Source of the DNA: an uncultured Streptococcus sp.
GTDB lineage: Bacteria > Bacillota > Bacilli > Lactobacillales > Streptococcaceae
Direction: 5' to 3'
DNA length: 29,120 nt
Assembly: GCF_943912555.1 (NCBI RefSeq)
Contig: NZ_CALTUR010000006.1
Location: forward strand, 1 to 29,120
The notes beneath the pieces are model-generated. The model was not told where the DNA came from. It ran no database searches and saw nothing but the letters and a program-made list of their open reading frames with translations. Position numbers and translations under genes: made by a program. Below are positions 8,260 through 16,787 of the stretch, piece by piece. How positions within the stretch are numbered: the stretch's first letter is position 1; each line of letters begins with the position of its first letter.

Positions 8260-9180
8260 TTATTTTTTTAAGTAAATTTCATCGATTTCATGGTTCTTTG
8301 TTTTATGAAGAATTACTTCTGCACGATTTCTGGTCGGTTCAATATAATTTTGTAAATTTGTGAGATTGATACTGGTCCAGACTTGATGGGCAAAAGATTC
8401 CACTTCCCCAATCGGCATTTGTGTAAAACGATAATAGTAGTTATCAGGGTCGTTTTGGGCTAGGCTCAGCATTTTCAAGAAACGGTCCAGATACCAACTC
8501 TCGATGTCATCGACTGCAGCATCAACATAGATGGAAAAGTCAAAGAAGTCAGTGATATAGAGACGTTCGTTTTGTGGATTTTGAAAGACATTAATCCCCT
8601 CGACAATCACAAAGTCAGCTGCTTTTACTCGTTGTTTTGCTCCAGGAACGATGTCGTAGACTTCATGAGAATAGACAGGAATATCCACATCTTGTCCATT
8701 TTTGATACGGTCCAAGAAGTTGAGAAGAGCTTCCATATCATAGCTTTCAGGAAATCCCTTGCGATTTAAAATCCCTTGTTCAATCAAGGTCTGGTTGGGG
8801 TAGAGAAAGCCGTCAGTCGTTACCAACTCAACCCTAGCATCTGTAAGCGTACGGGAAAGTAGGATTTGCAGTAGGCGACTGGTTGTGGATTTTCCAACGG
8901 CAACACTCCCAGAAACCCCAATGATAAAAGGCTGGGATTTGCTTTCACGTTGAAGGAAAATTCCTTTTGAAAAGGCCAAATCATCCTTGGTACGCTTGTA
9001 AATCTGGATGAGATGGGCTAGGGGAAGATAGACATCGGTAACATCTTGCAAGCTAATCTGGTCATTAAAGCTTTTGATGGATTCTAATTCCTCTTCTGTT
9101 AACGGAGGTGTTGTCTTTCGATGTAAAGATTGCCAAGTCTGGCGACTGATTTTTTCAAAATGTAAAAATTCGTTGGTCAT
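8260..9180 (-). CDS. coaA: Pantothenate kinase, type I
   Basis: ATP-dependent phosphorylation of pantothenate, the first committed step of coenzyme A synthesis, in the cytoplasm. The 306-aa length matches type I CoaA. The P-loop [15 protein letters not shown] lies near residue 95, and [10 protein letters not shown] (near 130) and [10 protein letters not shown] (near 200) are family signatures. The start is the ATG at 9180, giving [14 protein letters not shown], because an AGGGGA site lies about eight bases upstream. A longer upstream frame (from 9294) crosses the promoter region and is not native. Confidence 0.95.
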   Translation of the reverse strand: MTNEFLHFEKISRQTWQSLHRKTTPPLTEEELESIKSFNDQISLQDVTDVYLPLAHLIQIYKRTKDDLAFSKGIFLQRESKSQPFIIGVSGSVAVGKSTTSRLLQILLSRTLTDARVELVTTDGFLYPNQTLIEQGILNRKGFPESYDMEALLNFLDRIKNGQDVDIPVYSHEVYDIVPGAKQRVKAADFVIVEGINVFQNPQNERLYITDFFDFSIYVDAAVDDIESWYLDRFLKMLSLAQNDPDNYYYRFTQMPIGEVESFAHQVWTSINLTNLQNYIEPTRNRAEVILHKTKNHEIDEIYLKK

Positions 9181-9205
9181 TTGTTTTCCCCTAGATATTT
9201 TGTTT

Positions 9206-9211
9206 ATCATA
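9206..9211 (-). promoter_or_regulatory. Extended -10 promoter candidate for coaA
   Basis: On the minus strand TGGTATGAT forms an extended -10 element. The -35 region, 17 bases upstream, is a T-rich hexamer with poor consensus match. Confidence 0.55.
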
Positions 9212-9242
9212 CCATAAAAAGCTAAAAAAATAAAGCGGTTTC

Positions 9243-9271
9243 TTGATGCTGGTAAGTCAATATTGTATAAT
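9243..9271 (+). promoter_or_regulatory. Promoter for the small membrane protein gene
   Basis: TTGATG (9243-9248), a 17-base spacer and a perfect TATAAT (9266-9271). It points away from coaA and would give a leader of about 100 bases before the ATG at 9381. Confidence 0.8.
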
Positions 9272-9380
9272 AGAGGTAGATAGAGACTGAACAATTTAAT
9301 GATGAAGTAGGAGATAGTTTCTGCTGATTTATAAGCTAATAAAGGGAAATTTTTAGTTCACAACTTATAGGAGGTCTACT

Positions 9381-9782
9381 ATGAAAATCTTAAAACGTTA
9401 CATATTGGAAGTTTGTTTTATTTTAAGTTTTGCACTACCTTTTTTAAAAGGAGCGAATGCGGATAATGGTAGACGTTTTGTGGAAACCTATTACGGTTTT
9501 ACTTTTTTGATGGAACATGCCATTGTAACAGCTGTCTTTATCTGTTCGCTCTTGATTGCTTTCTTCCTAAAAAAACGGTGGACGAAATGACTTGCTGCTG
9601 GTAGTTATTTCTTCTTAGTTCTATGGATTGCTACAGAGGGTTATTTCTTCCGCATGTCACTAGAAGATTTGATACGACTTTGGACAAGTTTGGAATTCCT
9701 GACAAAAACGTATCAGTTGGGCTTTTATCTAAACATCCTATTGGGAATTTTGTTGATAATAAAGTATTTGAAGGTTAAGTAA
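9381..9782 (+). pseudogene. Small integral membrane protein gene split by an in-frame TGA
   Basis: From the ATG at 9381 (AGGAGGT eight bases upstream) the frame gives 69 residues with two hydrophobic segments (about 9-23 and 46-62) and stops at TGA 9588-9590. The very same frame stays open for another 63 codons to TAA at 9780-9782 (LAAGSYFFLVLWIATEGYFF and on), adding two more hydrophobic segments ending LLGILLIIKYLKVK. The whole would be about 133 aa with four membrane segments. A TGG-to-TGA change at codon 70 would explain it. The function is not recognised. Alternatives are a genuinely short protein or a sequencing error. Confidence 0.7.
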
Positions 9783-9885
9783 TAGTCATAAAAATGAGCC
9801 TAATTATAGATGATAAATTTGTTGTTTTATCCTGATTATGATATTTCTAGTTCTAAATGGCTTATTATTTATAAGTGTTGAAAGA

Positions 9886-9929
9886 GATTGAAGAAAAGGT
9901 CTTCTTGACTAGCTTTCTTCAGTCTTTTT
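9886..9929 (+). terminator. Rho-independent terminator after the membrane protein gene
   Basis: GATTGAAGAAA (9886-9896) pairs with TTTCTTCAGTC (9914-9924), 11 base pairs with one G-U, followed by five T residues. It isolates the downstream nucleoside operon. Confidence 0.85.
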
Positions 9930-9945
9930 CGTTTTATTATCAATT

Positions 9946-9984
9946 TGTAAACGATTTACATTTTAAGGCAAATTATGGTAAAAT
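9946..9984 (+). promoter_or_regulatory. Promoter and overlapping palindromic operator of the pyrimidine nucleoside operon
   Basis: The -35 TTTACA (9955-9960) and extended -10 TGGTAAAAT (hexamer 9979-9984) are 18 bases apart. A perfect inverted repeat TGTAAA-CGA-TTTACA (9946-9960) covers the -35. It resembles a CcpA cre site but is one base longer between the half-sites, so the regulator is unproven. The predicted start of transcription falls at about 9991, the first base of the ATG. Confidence 0.65.
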
Positions 9985-9990
9985 AGTTTC

Positions 9991-10581
9991 ATGAGTAAAA
10001 TGTATTATGCAGAAAATCCTGACGCTGCTCACGACATTCATGAGTTGAGAGTGGACTTGTTGGGAGAAAAAATGACCTTTTTGACGGATGCGGGTGTTTT
10101 TAGCAAGAAAATGATTGACTTTGGCAGTCAACTCTTGCTCAAGTGTCTTGAGGTCACCCAAGGAGAAACTGTCCTTGATGTAGGCTGTGGTTACGGGCCT
10201 TTGGGATTGTCCTTGGCTAAGGTTTATGGAGTTCAGGCGACCATGGTCGATATTAATAATCGTGCCTTGGATTTAGCGCGACAAAATGCTGAACGAAATA
10301 AAGTGGCAGCGATGATTTTCCAGTCCAACATCTATGAACAAGTTGAAGGCACATTTGACCATGTCATTTCCAATCCCCCTATCCGTGCGGGCAAGCAAGT
10401 GGTTCATGAAATCATTGAGAAAAGTAAAGATTTCTTGGAAACTGGCGGGGATTTAACAATCGTTATCCAGAAAAAACAAGGGGCTCCAAGTGCCAAATCC
10501 AAGATGGAAGATGTGTTTGGCAATTGTGAAATTGTCAAAAAAGATAAGGGATATTACATCCTTAGAAGCGTGAACGAATGA
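9991..10581 (+). CDS. Class I SAM-dependent methyltransferase, RsmC-like
   Basis: A 196-aa cytoplasmic protein with the SAM-binding motif I LDVGCGYGPLGLSLA (about 59-73), an acidic motif II (VDINNRAL, near 86) and the amino-methyltransferase motif SNPPIRAGK (near 127). NPP is typical of N-methylation of guanine, as in RsmC/RlmG 16S/23S rRNA methyltransferases. The protein is shorter than E. coli RsmC, lacking its N-terminal half. Its TGA overlaps the next ATG by four bases, so it heads the deoxynucleoside operon. No Shine-Dalgarno precedes the ATG and the -10 box ends six bases upstream, which suggests a leaderless transcript. Confidence 0.88.
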   Translation: MSKMYYAENPDAAHDIHELRVDLLGEKMTFLTDAGVFSKKMIDFGSQLLLKCLEVTQGETVLDVGCGYGPLGLSLAKVYGVQATMVDINNRALDLARQNAERNKVAAMIFQSNIYEQVEGTFDHVISNPPIRAGKQVVHEIIEKSKDFLETGGDLTIVIQKKQGAPSAKSKMEDVFGNCEIVKKDKGYYILRSVNE

Positions 10582-11855
10582 GAGCAGTTGATCTAATCCA
10601 AAAAAAACGAGACGGTCAAGAACTAACTTCGAGTGAAATTGAATGGCTAGTTGAAGGCTATGTGTCAGGAACTGTTCCTGATTATCAGATGTCTGCCTTT
10701 GCTATGGCTGTCTATTTCAAAGGAATGACGACTCGAGAAATCTCTGACCTAACTATGAAAATGGTTCAGACAGGGCAAGAGTTTGATTTATCTGCTATTG
10801 ATGGGGTTAAGGTTGACAAGCATTCTACTGGTGGTGTTGGTGATAAGGTGACTCTGATTTTAGCTCCTTTAGTAGCGAGTTTTGGAGTTCCAGTCGCGAA
10901 AATGAGTGGTCGTGGTCTCGGTCATACTGGTGGAACAATTGATAAATTGGAATCCATTAAGGGCTATCAAGTTGAGCGCAGTCAAGAGGATTTTATTTCA
11001 CAGGTGCAAGATATTGGAGTATCTGTCATTGGCCAATCAGATCAGCTGGTCAAAGCGGATAAGCTTCTCTATGCCCTACGTGATGTGACCGCAACTGTCG
11101 ATACGATTCCTTTGATCGCGAGTTCAGTGATGAGCAAGAAAATTGCGGCAGGGGCGGATGCTATTTTGCTAGACGTGACTGTCGGTGAGGGTGCCTTCAT
11201 GAAGACGGTTGATGAGGCGCGTGAATTGGCTCAAACTATGGTGGAACTTGGTAAGGCAGTTGGTCGAAAGACGGTAGCAGTGATTACCGATATGAGCCAG
11301 CCCTTGGGACGAGCGATTGGAAATCGTCTGGAAATTCTTGAAGCACTGGAGATTTTACAAGGGCAAGGCCGTCAGGATATTACCCACTTAATCTGTGAAT
11401 TGGCTCAAATTATGCTTGGTTTGGCAAATGTAAACAAGACAGTTGAAGAAGTTCATCAACATCTTGAAAATGGTCAAGCACTGGCTAAGTTTGAGGAGAT
11501 GGTGCAAGCCCAAGGTGGAGACTTGGAAGACCTCTATCGTCCTGTAAATGTAGCCCATGTGGTGGAAATCCCTGCTCAGGAAACAGGTGTTATTTCAGCT
11601 CTCCCAGCTATGGAATTTGGGCTCTATGCCATGAGACTGGGTGCTGGTCGTGCAGTCAAGACTGATGATTTGGACTATGAAACTGGAATTGTTTTTGAAA
11701 AGAAAGTTGGAGATTCCGTTCAAAAGGGAGAAATTGTTGCAAAAGTATACACAAATGGAAAAAATTATCCTCATTTAGTTACAGATTTTCAAAAATATGT
11801 TAAAATAAATGACAGGGTGCAAAGTTTACGAGAAATTATAGAAATTATCTCATAA
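10578..11855 (+). CDS. pdp: Pyrimidine-nucleoside phosphorylase
   Basis: Splits uridine, thymidine or deoxyuridine with phosphate to give base and (deoxy)ribose-1-phosphate. The 425-aa length and the family signature are clear: [13 protein letters not shown] near residue 81 (phosphate loop), [11 protein letters not shown] near 110 and KLESI, with a C-terminal lobe containing [16 protein letters not shown]. It is the type II phosphorylase of Gram-positive bacteria, called pdp, pyn or deoA. The start overlaps the methyltransferase stop (ATGA, 10578-10581), and deoC follows after 19 bases with its own AGGAGA. Confidence 0.95.
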   Translation: MRAVDLIQKKRDGQELTSSEIEWLVEGYVSGTVPDYQMSAFAMAVYFKGMTTREISDLTMKMVQTGQEFDLSAIDGVKVDKHSTGGVGDKVTLILAPLVASFGVPVAKMSGRGLGHTGGTIDKLESIKGYQVERSQEDFISQVQDIGVSVIGQSDQLVKADKLLYALRDVTATVDTIPLIASSVMSKKIAAGADAILLDVTVGEGAFMKTVDEARELAQTMVELGKAVGRKTVAVITDMSQPLGRAIGNRLEILEALEILQGQGRQDITHLICELAQIMLGLANVNKTVEEVHQHLENGQALAKFEEMVQAQGGDLEDLYRPVNVAHVVEIPAQETGVISALPAMEFGLYAMRLGAGRAVKTDDLDYETGIVFEKKVGDSVQKGEIVAKVYTNGKNYPHLVTDFQKYVKINDRVQSLREIIEIIS

Positions 11856-11874
11856 ACTACAGGAGAATCCGTAT

Positions 11875-12537
11875 ATGAAATTAAATAAATATATCGATCA
11901 TACGCTTTTAAAACAAGATGCGACAGAAAATCAAATTGATTGTTTGTTGTCTGAAGCTAGAGAGTATGATTTTGCCAGTGTTTGCGTTAATCCGACCTGG
12001 GTTGAACATGCTAAAAAAGGGCTTGAAGGCACAGATGTCAAGGTCTGCACAGTAGTAGGTTTCCCGTTGGGAGCAACAACTTCAGCAGTGAAAGCTTTTG
12101 AAACAAAAGAAGCTATCCAAAATGGGGCTGATGAGATTGATATGGTGATCAATGTTGGAGCCCTCAAATCGGGTAATCTTGATTTGGTTGAATCTGATAT
12201 TCGCGCAGTAGTGGAAGCAAGTGGTGACAAGTTAGTGAAAGTCATTATTGAAGCTTGCCTGCTGACTGACCAAGAAAAAGTTGTGGCTTGCCAATTGGCC
12301 CAAAAAGCAGGAGCTGATTTCGTTAAAACATCTACTGGCTTTTCAACTGGTGGTGCTACGGTAGCAGATGTTACATTAATGCGTGAAACAGTTGGACCTG
12401 AAATGGGTGTCAAGGCTGCTGGCGGAGCTCGTTCTTATGAGGATGCTCTTGCCTTTGTGGAAGCAGGGGCGACCCGTATCGGAACTTCAGCTGGGGTAGC
12501 AATTCTAAAAGGAGAATTGGCAGATGGCGACTACTGA
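11875..12537 (+). CDS. deoC: Deoxyribose-phosphate aldolase
   Basis: Cleaves 2-deoxyribose-5-phosphate to glyceraldehyde-3-phosphate and acetaldehyde, completing deoxynucleoside degradation. The 220-aa protein has the Schiff-base lysine in [14 protein letters not shown] (about 149-162), the [12 protein letters not shown] strand near 90, and the phosphate-binding [12 protein letters not shown] near 181. AGGAGA lies nine bases before the ATG. The last 14 bases overlap the cdd start, so translation of the two is coupled. Confidence 0.96.
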   Translation: MKLNKYIDHTLLKQDATENQIDCLLSEAREYDFASVCVNPTWVEHAKKGLEGTDVKVCTVVGFPLGATTSAVKAFETKEAIQNGADEIDMVINVGALKSGNLDLVESDIRAVVEASGDKLVKVIIEACLLTDQEKVVACQLAQKAGADFVKTSTGFSTGGATVADVTLMRETVGPEMGVKAAGGARSYEDALAFVEAGATRIGTSAGVAILKGELADGDY

Positions 12538-12913
12538 GTTGATTGAACTGGCAATTGAAACCAGCAAGAAAGCTTATGTGCCCTATTCTCACTTTCCAGT
12601 CGGAGCTGTTCTAGTGGCGAAAGGTGGTAGTATTTATACAGGTGTCAATATCGAGAATGCTAGTTATTCTTTGACCAACTGTGGAGAGCGTACAGCGATT
12701 TTTAAAGCAGTTTCTGAAGGCCAAAGAGAATTTTCAGAATTGATTGTCTATGGTCAGACTGAAAAACCAATTTCACCATGTGGTGCTTGTCGCCAAGTGA
12801 TGGCTGAATTTTTTGAACAAGATCTAAAAGTGACCTTAGTCGCAAAAGATAAATCGACGGTCGAGATGACGGTCGGGGAGTTACTTCCATACTCTTTTAC
12901 AGACTTAAACTAG
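12524..12913 (+). CDS. cdd: Cytidine deaminase
   Basis: Deaminates (deoxy)cytidine to (deoxy)uridine, feeding the pyrimidine phosphorylase encoded upstream. The 129-aa length fits the homotetrameric class. The zinc site is visible as NCGERTA (Cys and catalytic Glu, near residue 50) and [10 protein letters not shown] (two Cys ligands, near 85). [10 protein letters not shown] precedes the first ligand. The start is ATG 12524 inside deoC, with AAAGGAG nine bases upstream. About 90 bases separate it from the lipoprotein gene. Confidence 0.95.
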   Translation: MATTELIELAIETSKKAYVPYSHFPVGAVLVAKGGSIYTGVNIENASYSLTNCGERTAIFKAVSEGQREFSELIVYGQTEKPISPCGACRQVMAEFFEQDLKVTLVAKDKSTVEMTVGELLPYSFTDLN

Positions 12914-12964
12914 TCTGAGTCGCTCTCTGAGTGGCACGGTCCTTGTGACCAACCAATCCATACT

Positions 12965-12990
12965 TGCAACATGGTTGCAGATTTTATTTA
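12965..12990 (+). terminator. Weak attenuator between cdd and the lipoprotein gene
   Basis: TGCAAC-ATG-GTTGCA (12965-12979) is a perfect 6-bp hairpin followed by a T-rich stretch. It may reduce read-through into the transporter genes. The stem is short, so strength is uncertain. Confidence 0.4.
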
Positions 12991-13002
12991 GGAGGTTCAG
13001 TA

Positions 13003-14055
13003 ATGAACAAGAAACAATGGCTAGGCCTTGGTCTAGTTGCAGTAGCAGCAGTTGGACTTGCTGCATGTGGTAACCGCTCTTCTCGTAACGCTGCTTCATC
13101 TTCTGATGTGAAGACAAAAGCAGCAATCGTCACTGATACTGGTGGTGTTGATGACAAATCATTCAACCAATCAGCTTGGGAAGGTTTGCAAGACTGGGGT
13201 AAAGAACACAATCTTTCAAAAGATAAAGGTTTCACTTACTTCCAATCAACAAGTGAAGCTGACTATGCTAACAACTTGCAACAAGCGGCTGGAAGTTACA
13301 ACCTAATCTTCGGTGTTGGTTTTGCCCTTCACAATGCGGTTGAAGAAGCAGCAAAAGAGCATACTGACATCAACTATGTCTTGATTGATGATGTGATTAA
13401 AGACCAAAAGAATGTTGCTAGCGTAACATTTGCTGATAACGAAGCTGCTTACCTTGCGGGTGTTGCAGCAGCTAAAACAACTAAATCAAAACAAGTTGGT
13501 TTTGTAGGTGGTATTGAGTCTGAAGTTATCTCACGTTTTGCAGCTGGATTTAAAGCTGGTGTTGAGTCAGTAGATCCATCTATCAAAGTACAAGTTGACT
13601 ATGCTGGTTCATTTGGTGATGCTGCTAAAGGTAAAACAATTGCAGCAGCACAATACGCAGCTGGTGCGGACGTTGTTTACCAAGCAGCAGGTGGAACAGG
13701 TGCTGGTGTCTTTGCAGAAGCAAAATCACTCAACGAAAGCCGTCCTGAAAATGAAAAAGTTTGGGTTATCGGTGTTGACCGTGACCAAGTAGCAGAAGGT
13801 AAGTACACTTCTAAAGATGGCAAAGAATCAAACTTTGTTCTTGTATCTACTTTGAAACAAGTTGGTACAACTGTAAAAGATATCTCTAACAAGGCAGAAA
13901 AAGGTGAATTCCCTGGCGGTCAAGTGATCGTTTACTCATTGAAAGATAAAGGGGTTGATTTGGCAGTAACAAACCTTTCAGAAGAAGGTAAAAAAGCTGT
14001 CGAAGCTGCAAAAGCTAAAATCCTGGATGGAAGCGTAAAAGTTCCTGAAAAATAA
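13003..14055 (+). CDS. pnrA: Nucleoside-binding lipoprotein, BMP/PnrA family
   Basis: Extracytoplasmic substrate-binding lipoprotein of a nucleoside ABC importer. A 350-aa product begins MNKKQWLGLGLVAVAAVGLA and then ACG, with the lipobox LAAC (Cys about 23), followed by a Ser/Asn-rich tether. The mature part shows BMP-family signatures: DTGGVDDKSFNQSAWEG near residue 45, the GVGFAL strand near 105 and VIGVDRDQ near 255. An upstream in-frame ATG (12964) is rejected because GGAGG sits seven bases before 13003 and that start creates the signal peptide. The homologue in S. pneumoniae (PnrA) binds purine nucleosides. A strong terminator separates it from its transporter subunits. Confidence 0.94.
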   Translation: MNKKQWLGLGLVAVAAVGLAACGNRSSRNAASSSDVKTKAAIVTDTGGVDDKSFNQSAWEGLQDWGKEHNLSKDKGFTYFQSTSEADYANNLQQAAGSYNLIFGVGFALHNAVEEAAKEHTDINYVLIDDVIKDQKNVASVTFADNEAAYLAGVAAAKTTKSKQVGFVGGIESEVISRFAAGFKAGVESVDPSIKVQVDYAGSFGDAAKGKTIAAAQYAAGADVVYQAAGGTGAGVFAEAKSLNESRPENEKVWVIGVDRDQVAEGKYTSKDGKESNFVLVSTLKQVGTTVKDISNKAEKGEFPGGQVIVYSLKDKGVDLAVTNLSEEGKKAVEAAKAKILDGSVKVPEK

Positions 14056-14077
14056 TGGATGGAAGTCATTTCTTAGG

Positions 14078-14100
14078 AAGCGGCCCTTGGCCGCTTTTTT
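14078..14100 (+). terminator. Rho-independent terminator after pnrA
   Basis: AAGCGGCC (14078-14085) pairs perfectly with GGCCGCTT (14089-14096) over a CTT loop and runs into six T residues (14095-14100). It is a strong, classic terminator inside the transport operon, so partial termination probably sets the ratio of binding protein to transporter. Confidence 0.92.
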
Positions 14101-14105
14101 AAGAG

Positions 14106-14165
14106 TTGAGACAAAGTCATTTTGTCTCAGTAAAGCTTGCTACTAGAGAAACTAGCAAGTTTTAT
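14106..14165 (+). terminator. Two further stem-loops before the ABC ATPase gene
   Basis: TGAGACAAA pairs with TTTGTCTCA (about 14107-14129), and CTTGCTA (14136-14142) pairs with TAGCAAG (14153-14159), the latter followed by TTTTATT. With the hairpin at 14078 this makes three consecutive structures in about 90 bases. Confidence 0.6.
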
Positions 14166-14198
14166 TGAAATAAAATAAGACTCTGAAAGGAAGAGCAC

Positions 14199-15734
14199 AT
14201 GGCACACGAAAATGTCATTGAGATGCGTGATATTACCAAGGTGTTTGGTGAATTTGTTGCCAACGACAACATCAACCTGCACCTACGAAAAGGTGAAATT
14301 CATGCACTTTTAGGAGAAAATGGGGCTGGTAAGTCCACGCTCATGAACATGTTAGCAGGGCTTCTTGAACCAACCAGTGGTGAAATTGTGGTCAACGGTC
14401 AAGTTGTCAACCTCGACTCACCATCTAAAGCAGCTAGCTTGGGAATCGGAATGGTTCACCAGCACTTTATGTTGGTAGAGGCTTTCACAGTGGCTGAAAA
14501 CATCATTTTAGGAAGTGAATTAACTAAAAATGGTGTGCTAGATATCGCTGGAGCTAGCAAAGAAATCAAGGCTCTTTCTGAACGTTATGGCTTAGCTGTT
14601 GACCCTTCTGCCAAGGTAGCAGATATCTCAGTTGGAGCCCAACAACGTGTAGAAATTTTAAAAACCCTTTATCGGGGGGCTGATATCCTGATCTTTGATG
14701 AACCAACGGCTGTCTTGACTCCGTCAGAAATTGATGAGTTGATGGCTATTATGAAAAATCTTGTTAAAGAAGGAAAATCAATTATCTTGATTACCCACAA
14801 GTTGGACGAGATTCGTGCAGTTTCTGACCGCGTTACAGTTATCCGTCGTGGGAAATCTATTGAAACCGTCGAAATTGCAGGAGCTACCAATGCAGATTTG
14901 GCTGAAATGATGGTAGGTCGTTCTGTTTCCTTTAAAACAGAGAAACAAGCTTCTCAACCAAAAGAAGTGGTCTTGTCAATCAAAGATTTGGTGGTCAATG
15001 AAAACCGTGGTGTCCCAGCTGTGAAAAATCTATCCTTGGATGTTCGTGCTGGAGAGATTGTTGGTATTGCAGGGATTGATGGAAATGGTCAGTCTGAACT
15101 CATTCAAGCAATTACAGGTCTTCGCAAGGTTGAATCTGGTAGCATTGAGCTAAAAGGAGATTCAATTGTAGGCTTGCATCCACGTCAGATTACAGAGTTG
15201 AGTGTTGGACACGTTCCAGAAGACCGTCACCGTGATGGCTTGATTTTGGAAATGATGATTTCTGAAAATATTGCCCTTCAAACCTACTACAAAGAACCGC
15301 ATAGTAAAAATGGGATTTTGAACTATGCGAATATCACTTCTTATGCTAAAAAGCTAATGGAAGAGTTTGATGTTCGTGCTGCCAGTGAATTTGTTCCTGC
15401 GGCTGCACTCTCAGGAGGAAATCAACAAAAAGCAATTATTGCTCGTGAAATTGATCGAGATCCTGATCTCCTTATCGTCAGCCAGCCAACTCGTGGTTTG
15501 GATGTCGGTGCCATTGAATATATCCACAAACGCTTGATTGAAGAGCGTGATAATGGGAAGGCTGTCCTTGTTGTCAGCTTTGAATTGGATGAGATTTTAA
15601 ATGTCTCAGACCGCATTGCCGTTATCCACGATGGCAAGATTCAAGGTATTGTATCACCAGAAACAACCAATAAACAAGAACTTGGTGTCTTGATGGCTGG
15701 TGGAAACTTGGGAAAGGAGAAGAGTGATGTCTAA
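14199..15734 (+). CDS. Nucleoside ABC transporter, duplicated ATP-binding protein
   Basis: Cytoplasmic ATPase energising nucleoside import with the PnrA-type lipoprotein and the two permeases downstream. The 511-aa protein carries two fused ABC domains. The N-terminal one has a canonical Walker A LLGENGAGKST (about 36-46), the signature ISVGAQQ and the Walker B ILIFDEPTAVLTP (near 164). The C-terminal one has a degenerate Walker A (GIDGNGQSE), the signature LSGGNQQKAII and LLIVSQPTRGLD. One intact and one degenerate site is normal for the ribose/nucleoside (Rbs/Nup) class. GAAAGGAAGAG precedes the ATG. The equivalent in Lactococcus is NupA. Confidence 0.93.
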   Translation: MAHENVIEMRDITKVFGEFVANDNINLHLRKGEIHALLGENGAGKSTLMNMLAGLLEPTSGEIVVNGQVVNLDSPSKAASLGIGMVHQHFMLVEAFTVAENIILGSELTKNGVLDIAGASKEIKALSERYGLAVDPSAKVADISVGAQQRVEILKTLYRGADILIFDEPTAVLTPSEIDELMAIMKNLVKEGKSIILITHKLDEIRAVSDRVTVIRRGKSIETVEIAGATNADLAEMMVGRSVSFKTEKQASQPKEVVLSIKDLVVNENRGVPAVKNLSLDVRAGEIVGIAGIDGNGQSELIQAITGLRKVESGSIELKGDSIVGLHPRQITELSVGHVPEDRHRDGLILEMMISENIALQTYYKEPHSKNGILNYANITSYAKKLMEEFDVRAASEFVPAAALSGGNQQKAIIAREIDRDPDLLIVSQPTRGLDVGAIEYIHKRLIEERDNGKAVLVVSFELDEILNVSDRIAVIHDGKIQGIVSPETTNKQELGVLMAGGNLGKEKSDV

Positions 15735-16785
15735 AAAATTACAACAAATTTCGGTTCCCTTGATTTCTGTCTTCCTAGGAATCTTACTCGGAGCCATTGT
15801 CATGTGGATCTTCGGTTATGATGCTATTTGGGGCTACGAAGAATTGTTCTATACAGCTTTTGGTAGTCTACGCGGAATTGGAGAAATCTTCCGTGCAATG
15901 GGGCCTTTGGTCTTGATTGGTCTTGGCTTTGCCGTTGCCAGTCGTGCTGGTTTCTTTAACGTCGGACTTCCTGGTCAGGCTTTGGCAGGCTGGATTCTTA
16001 GTGGTTGGTTTGCCTTGTCGCATCCAGATATGCCACGTCCCTTGATGATTCTAGCAACTATCGTGATTGCCCTGATTGCAGGAGGGATTGTTGGAGCGAT
16101 TCCAGGTATTCTTAGAGCCTATCTAGGGACATCAGAGGTTATCGTAACCATCATGATGAACTACATTGTCTTATATGTAGGAAATGCCTTTATCCATGCC
16201 TTTCCTAAAGACTTCATGCAAAGTACAGATTCGACGATTCGTGTTGGGGCTAATGCAACCTACCAGACACCTTGGTTGGCTGAGTTGACTGGTAACTCGC
16301 GGATGAATATCGGTATTTTCTTTGCTCTCATTGCCGTTGCAGTCATTTGGTTCATGCTCAAGAAAACAACCCTTGGTTTTGAAATCCGTGCGGTTGGTCT
16401 CAATTCTCACGCATCAGAATACGCTGGTATTTCTGCCAAACGGACGATTATCCTCTCAATGATTATCTCAGGTGCCTTGGCTGGTCTTGGTGGAGCTGTT
16501 GAAGGTTTGGGAACCTTCCAGAACGTCTATGTTCAAGGGGCGTCATTGGCTGTCGGATTTAACGGGATGGCAGTTAGTCTGCTTGCGGCAAATTCACCAA
16601 TTGGTATTCTCTTTGCAGCCTTCCTATTTGGTGTTCTCCAAGTTGGAGCTCCTGGTATGAATGCGGCGCAGGTACCATCTGAGCTTGTCAGCATTGTAAC
16701 AGCGTCTATTATCTTCTTTGTCAGTGTTCATTATCTTATCGAACGCTTTGTCAAACCGAAAAAACAAGTTAAAGGAGGTAAGTAA
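15727..16785 (+). CDS. Nucleoside ABC transporter permease 1
   Basis: Integral membrane subunit, 352 aa, with about eight to ten hydrophobic segments. It begins MSKKLQQISVPLISVFLG and shows the branched-chain-amino-acid/ribose-type permease signature NVGLPGQ near 80 and the cytoplasmic coupling-loop region FEIRAVGLNSHASEYAGI near 218. The start is ATG 15727 rather than an in-frame ATG at 15700, because AAGGAGA sits just upstream and the protein then starts at the first membrane segment. The start overlaps the ATPase stop by eight bases, and the next permease follows after two bases. This corresponds to NupB in the Lactococcus naming. Confidence 0.92.
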   Translation: MSKKLQQISVPLISVFLGILLGAIVMWIFGYDAIWGYEELFYTAFGSLRGIGEIFRAMGPLVLIGLGFAVASRAGFFNVGLPGQALAGWILSGWFALSHPDMPRPLMILATIVIALIAGGIVGAIPGILRAYLGTSEVIVTIMMNYIVLYVGNAFIHAFPKDFMQSTDSTIRVGANATYQTPWLAELTGNSRMNIGIFFALIAVAVIWFMLKKTTLGFEIRAVGLNSHASEYAGISAKRTIILSMIISGALAGLGGAVEGLGTFQNVYVQGASLAVGFNGMAVSLLAANSPIGILFAAFLFGVLQVGAPGMNAAQVPSELVSIVTASIIFFVSVHYLIERFVKPKKQVKGGK

Positions 16786-16787
16786 AG

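Noticed and set aside
9181..9294. 38-residue N-terminal extension of CoaA
   Set aside because: It spans the extended -10 and a good Shine-Dalgarno before ATG 9180, and CoaA homologues start at [10 protein letters not shown].
9946..9960. Certain CcpA cre site
   Set aside because: The palindrome has a three-base centre and is one base longer than the usual cre spacing, so it is reported only as cre-like.
12985..13002. Start of PnrA at 12964
   Set aside because: That start would put the Shine-Dalgarno inside the gene and mask the lipoprotein signal that begins at 13003.
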